Assembly (NCBI RefSeq): GCF_918697865.1
Contig: NZ_CAKKMV010000001.1
Location: 517,693 to 581,692, forward strand
From: Massilia sp. Bi118
Lineage (GTDB): Bacteria; Pseudomonadota; Gammaproteobacteria; Burkholderiales; Burkholderiaceae_D
Length of the DNA: 64,000 nt
Direction of reading: 5' to 3'
In this document: piece by piece, positions 63,801 through 64,000 of the stretch
Numbering within the stretch: the first letter of the stretch is position 1
How the letters are laid out: the number at the start of each line of letters is the position of its first letter
Program-made: the position numbers and the translations under genes
The notes under the pieces: generated by a model
What the model saw: the letters and a program-made list of their open reading frames with translations, nothing else
Told to the model about the DNA's origin: nothing
Database searches by the model: none

Positions 63801-64000
63801 TCAGGTGCGCTGATACACGTCCTCGAAACGCACGATGTCGTCTTCACCCAGGTAACTGCCCGACTGCACCTCGATCAGGTGCAGCGGCAGCTTGCCCGGG
63901 TTTTCCAGGCGGTGGGTCATGCCGATCGGGATGTAGGTCGACTCGTTCTCGGCCAGCAGCTTGACGCTGTCGCCGCAAGTGACGCGCGCGGTGCCCGACA
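63801..64000 (-). CDS. Mannose-1-phosphate guanylyltransferase/mannose-6-phosphate isomerase, C-terminal fragment
   Basis: The last 66 codons of a gene that continues beyond the window. The translation contains [35 protein letters not shown] and RFEDVYQR, the hallmark end of the type II isomerase cupin in ManC/AlgA/XanB proteins. Product: GDP-mannose supply for polysaccharides. The stop is TGA at 63801-63803 on the minus strand. It suggests the polysaccharide region goes on past this window. Confidence 0.93.
   Translation of the reverse strand, partial: SGTARVTCGDSVKLLAENESTYIPIGMTHRLENPGKLPLHLIEVQSGSYLGEDDIVRFEDVYQRT

Overview
The window is a 64 kb piece of a high-GC betaproteobacterial chromosome. 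The best guess is family Oxalobacteraceae (Massilia, Duganella or Telluria-like). This rests on recognised protein families and local gene order: tonB-exbB-exbD-exbD, rne next to rluC, the HAD/Rieske/sppA run, flhBA, rml genes and a YjbH/Wza-type exopolysaccharide locus. No rRNA gene, tRNA gene or marker was found that would fix the genus.

Layout. 83-4147 (minus): TonB energy-transduction operon (tonB, exbB, two exbD genes, a secreted TPR protein). 4560-9561 (minus): the prkA-yeaH-spoVR stress module. 10141-15498 (plus): adenine deaminase, a large ABC permease, a truncated haemoglobin and RmuC. 15499-21761 (minus): a type VI secretion cargo island, in order vgrG, lipase effector, Tli4-like lipoprotein immunity protein and PAAR tip, with a hairpin over the vgrG ribosome binding site. 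21838-24828 (minus): molybdenum cofactor genes moaA and a mobA-moeA fusion, with a lone tnpB element (about 24850-26260) inserted just upstream. 26288-29483 (minus): RNase E with a long leader. 30084-33087 (plus): rluC, HAD phosphatase, Rieske protein, sppA. 33104-33701: a candidate small RNA, a small unknown gene and the rsuA promoter. 33702-37962: RsuA-type pseudouridine synthase, outer-membrane phospholipase A, an FAH-family hydrolase and a secreted protein of unknown function, with palindromic repeats between them.

38278-57911 is an exopolysaccharide or O-antigen locus. High-GC conserved ends (Wza-like exporter; YjbH-PAP2 fusion; rmlBDAC for dTDP-L-rhamnose) enclose a strongly AT-richer middle (about 40.4-52.1 kb). 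The middle holds a Wzz-like protein, a three-gene HAD / nucleotidyltransferase-kinase / nucleotidyltransferase cassette, four glycosyltransferases, a Wzy-like polymerase and a Wzx-like flippase. Further on, a WecA-type initiating transferase (62179-63330) and the 3' end of a ManC-type gene (63801-64000) belong to the same theme. Between them lie a small secreted Gly/Ala/Thr-rich protein and flhBA, the flagellar export gate genes.

How the parts work together. The polysaccharide genes form a nearly complete Wzx/Wzy pathway: WecA primes undecaprenyl phosphate, the Rml enzymes supply rhamnose, the glycosyltransferases build the repeat unit, Wzx and Wzy flip and polymerise it, Wzz and Wza control length and export, and the PAP2 domain may dephosphorylate a lipid carrier. 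The T6SS island is a self-contained spike-plus-toxin-plus-antidote set; no T6SS structural genes lie in the window. Most interesting for follow-up: the vgrG ribosome-site hairpin, the small RNA at about 33138-33244, the HAD/NTase-kinase/NTase cassette, the YjbH-PAP2 and MobA-MoeA fusions, and the lone TnpB with its likely guide RNA.
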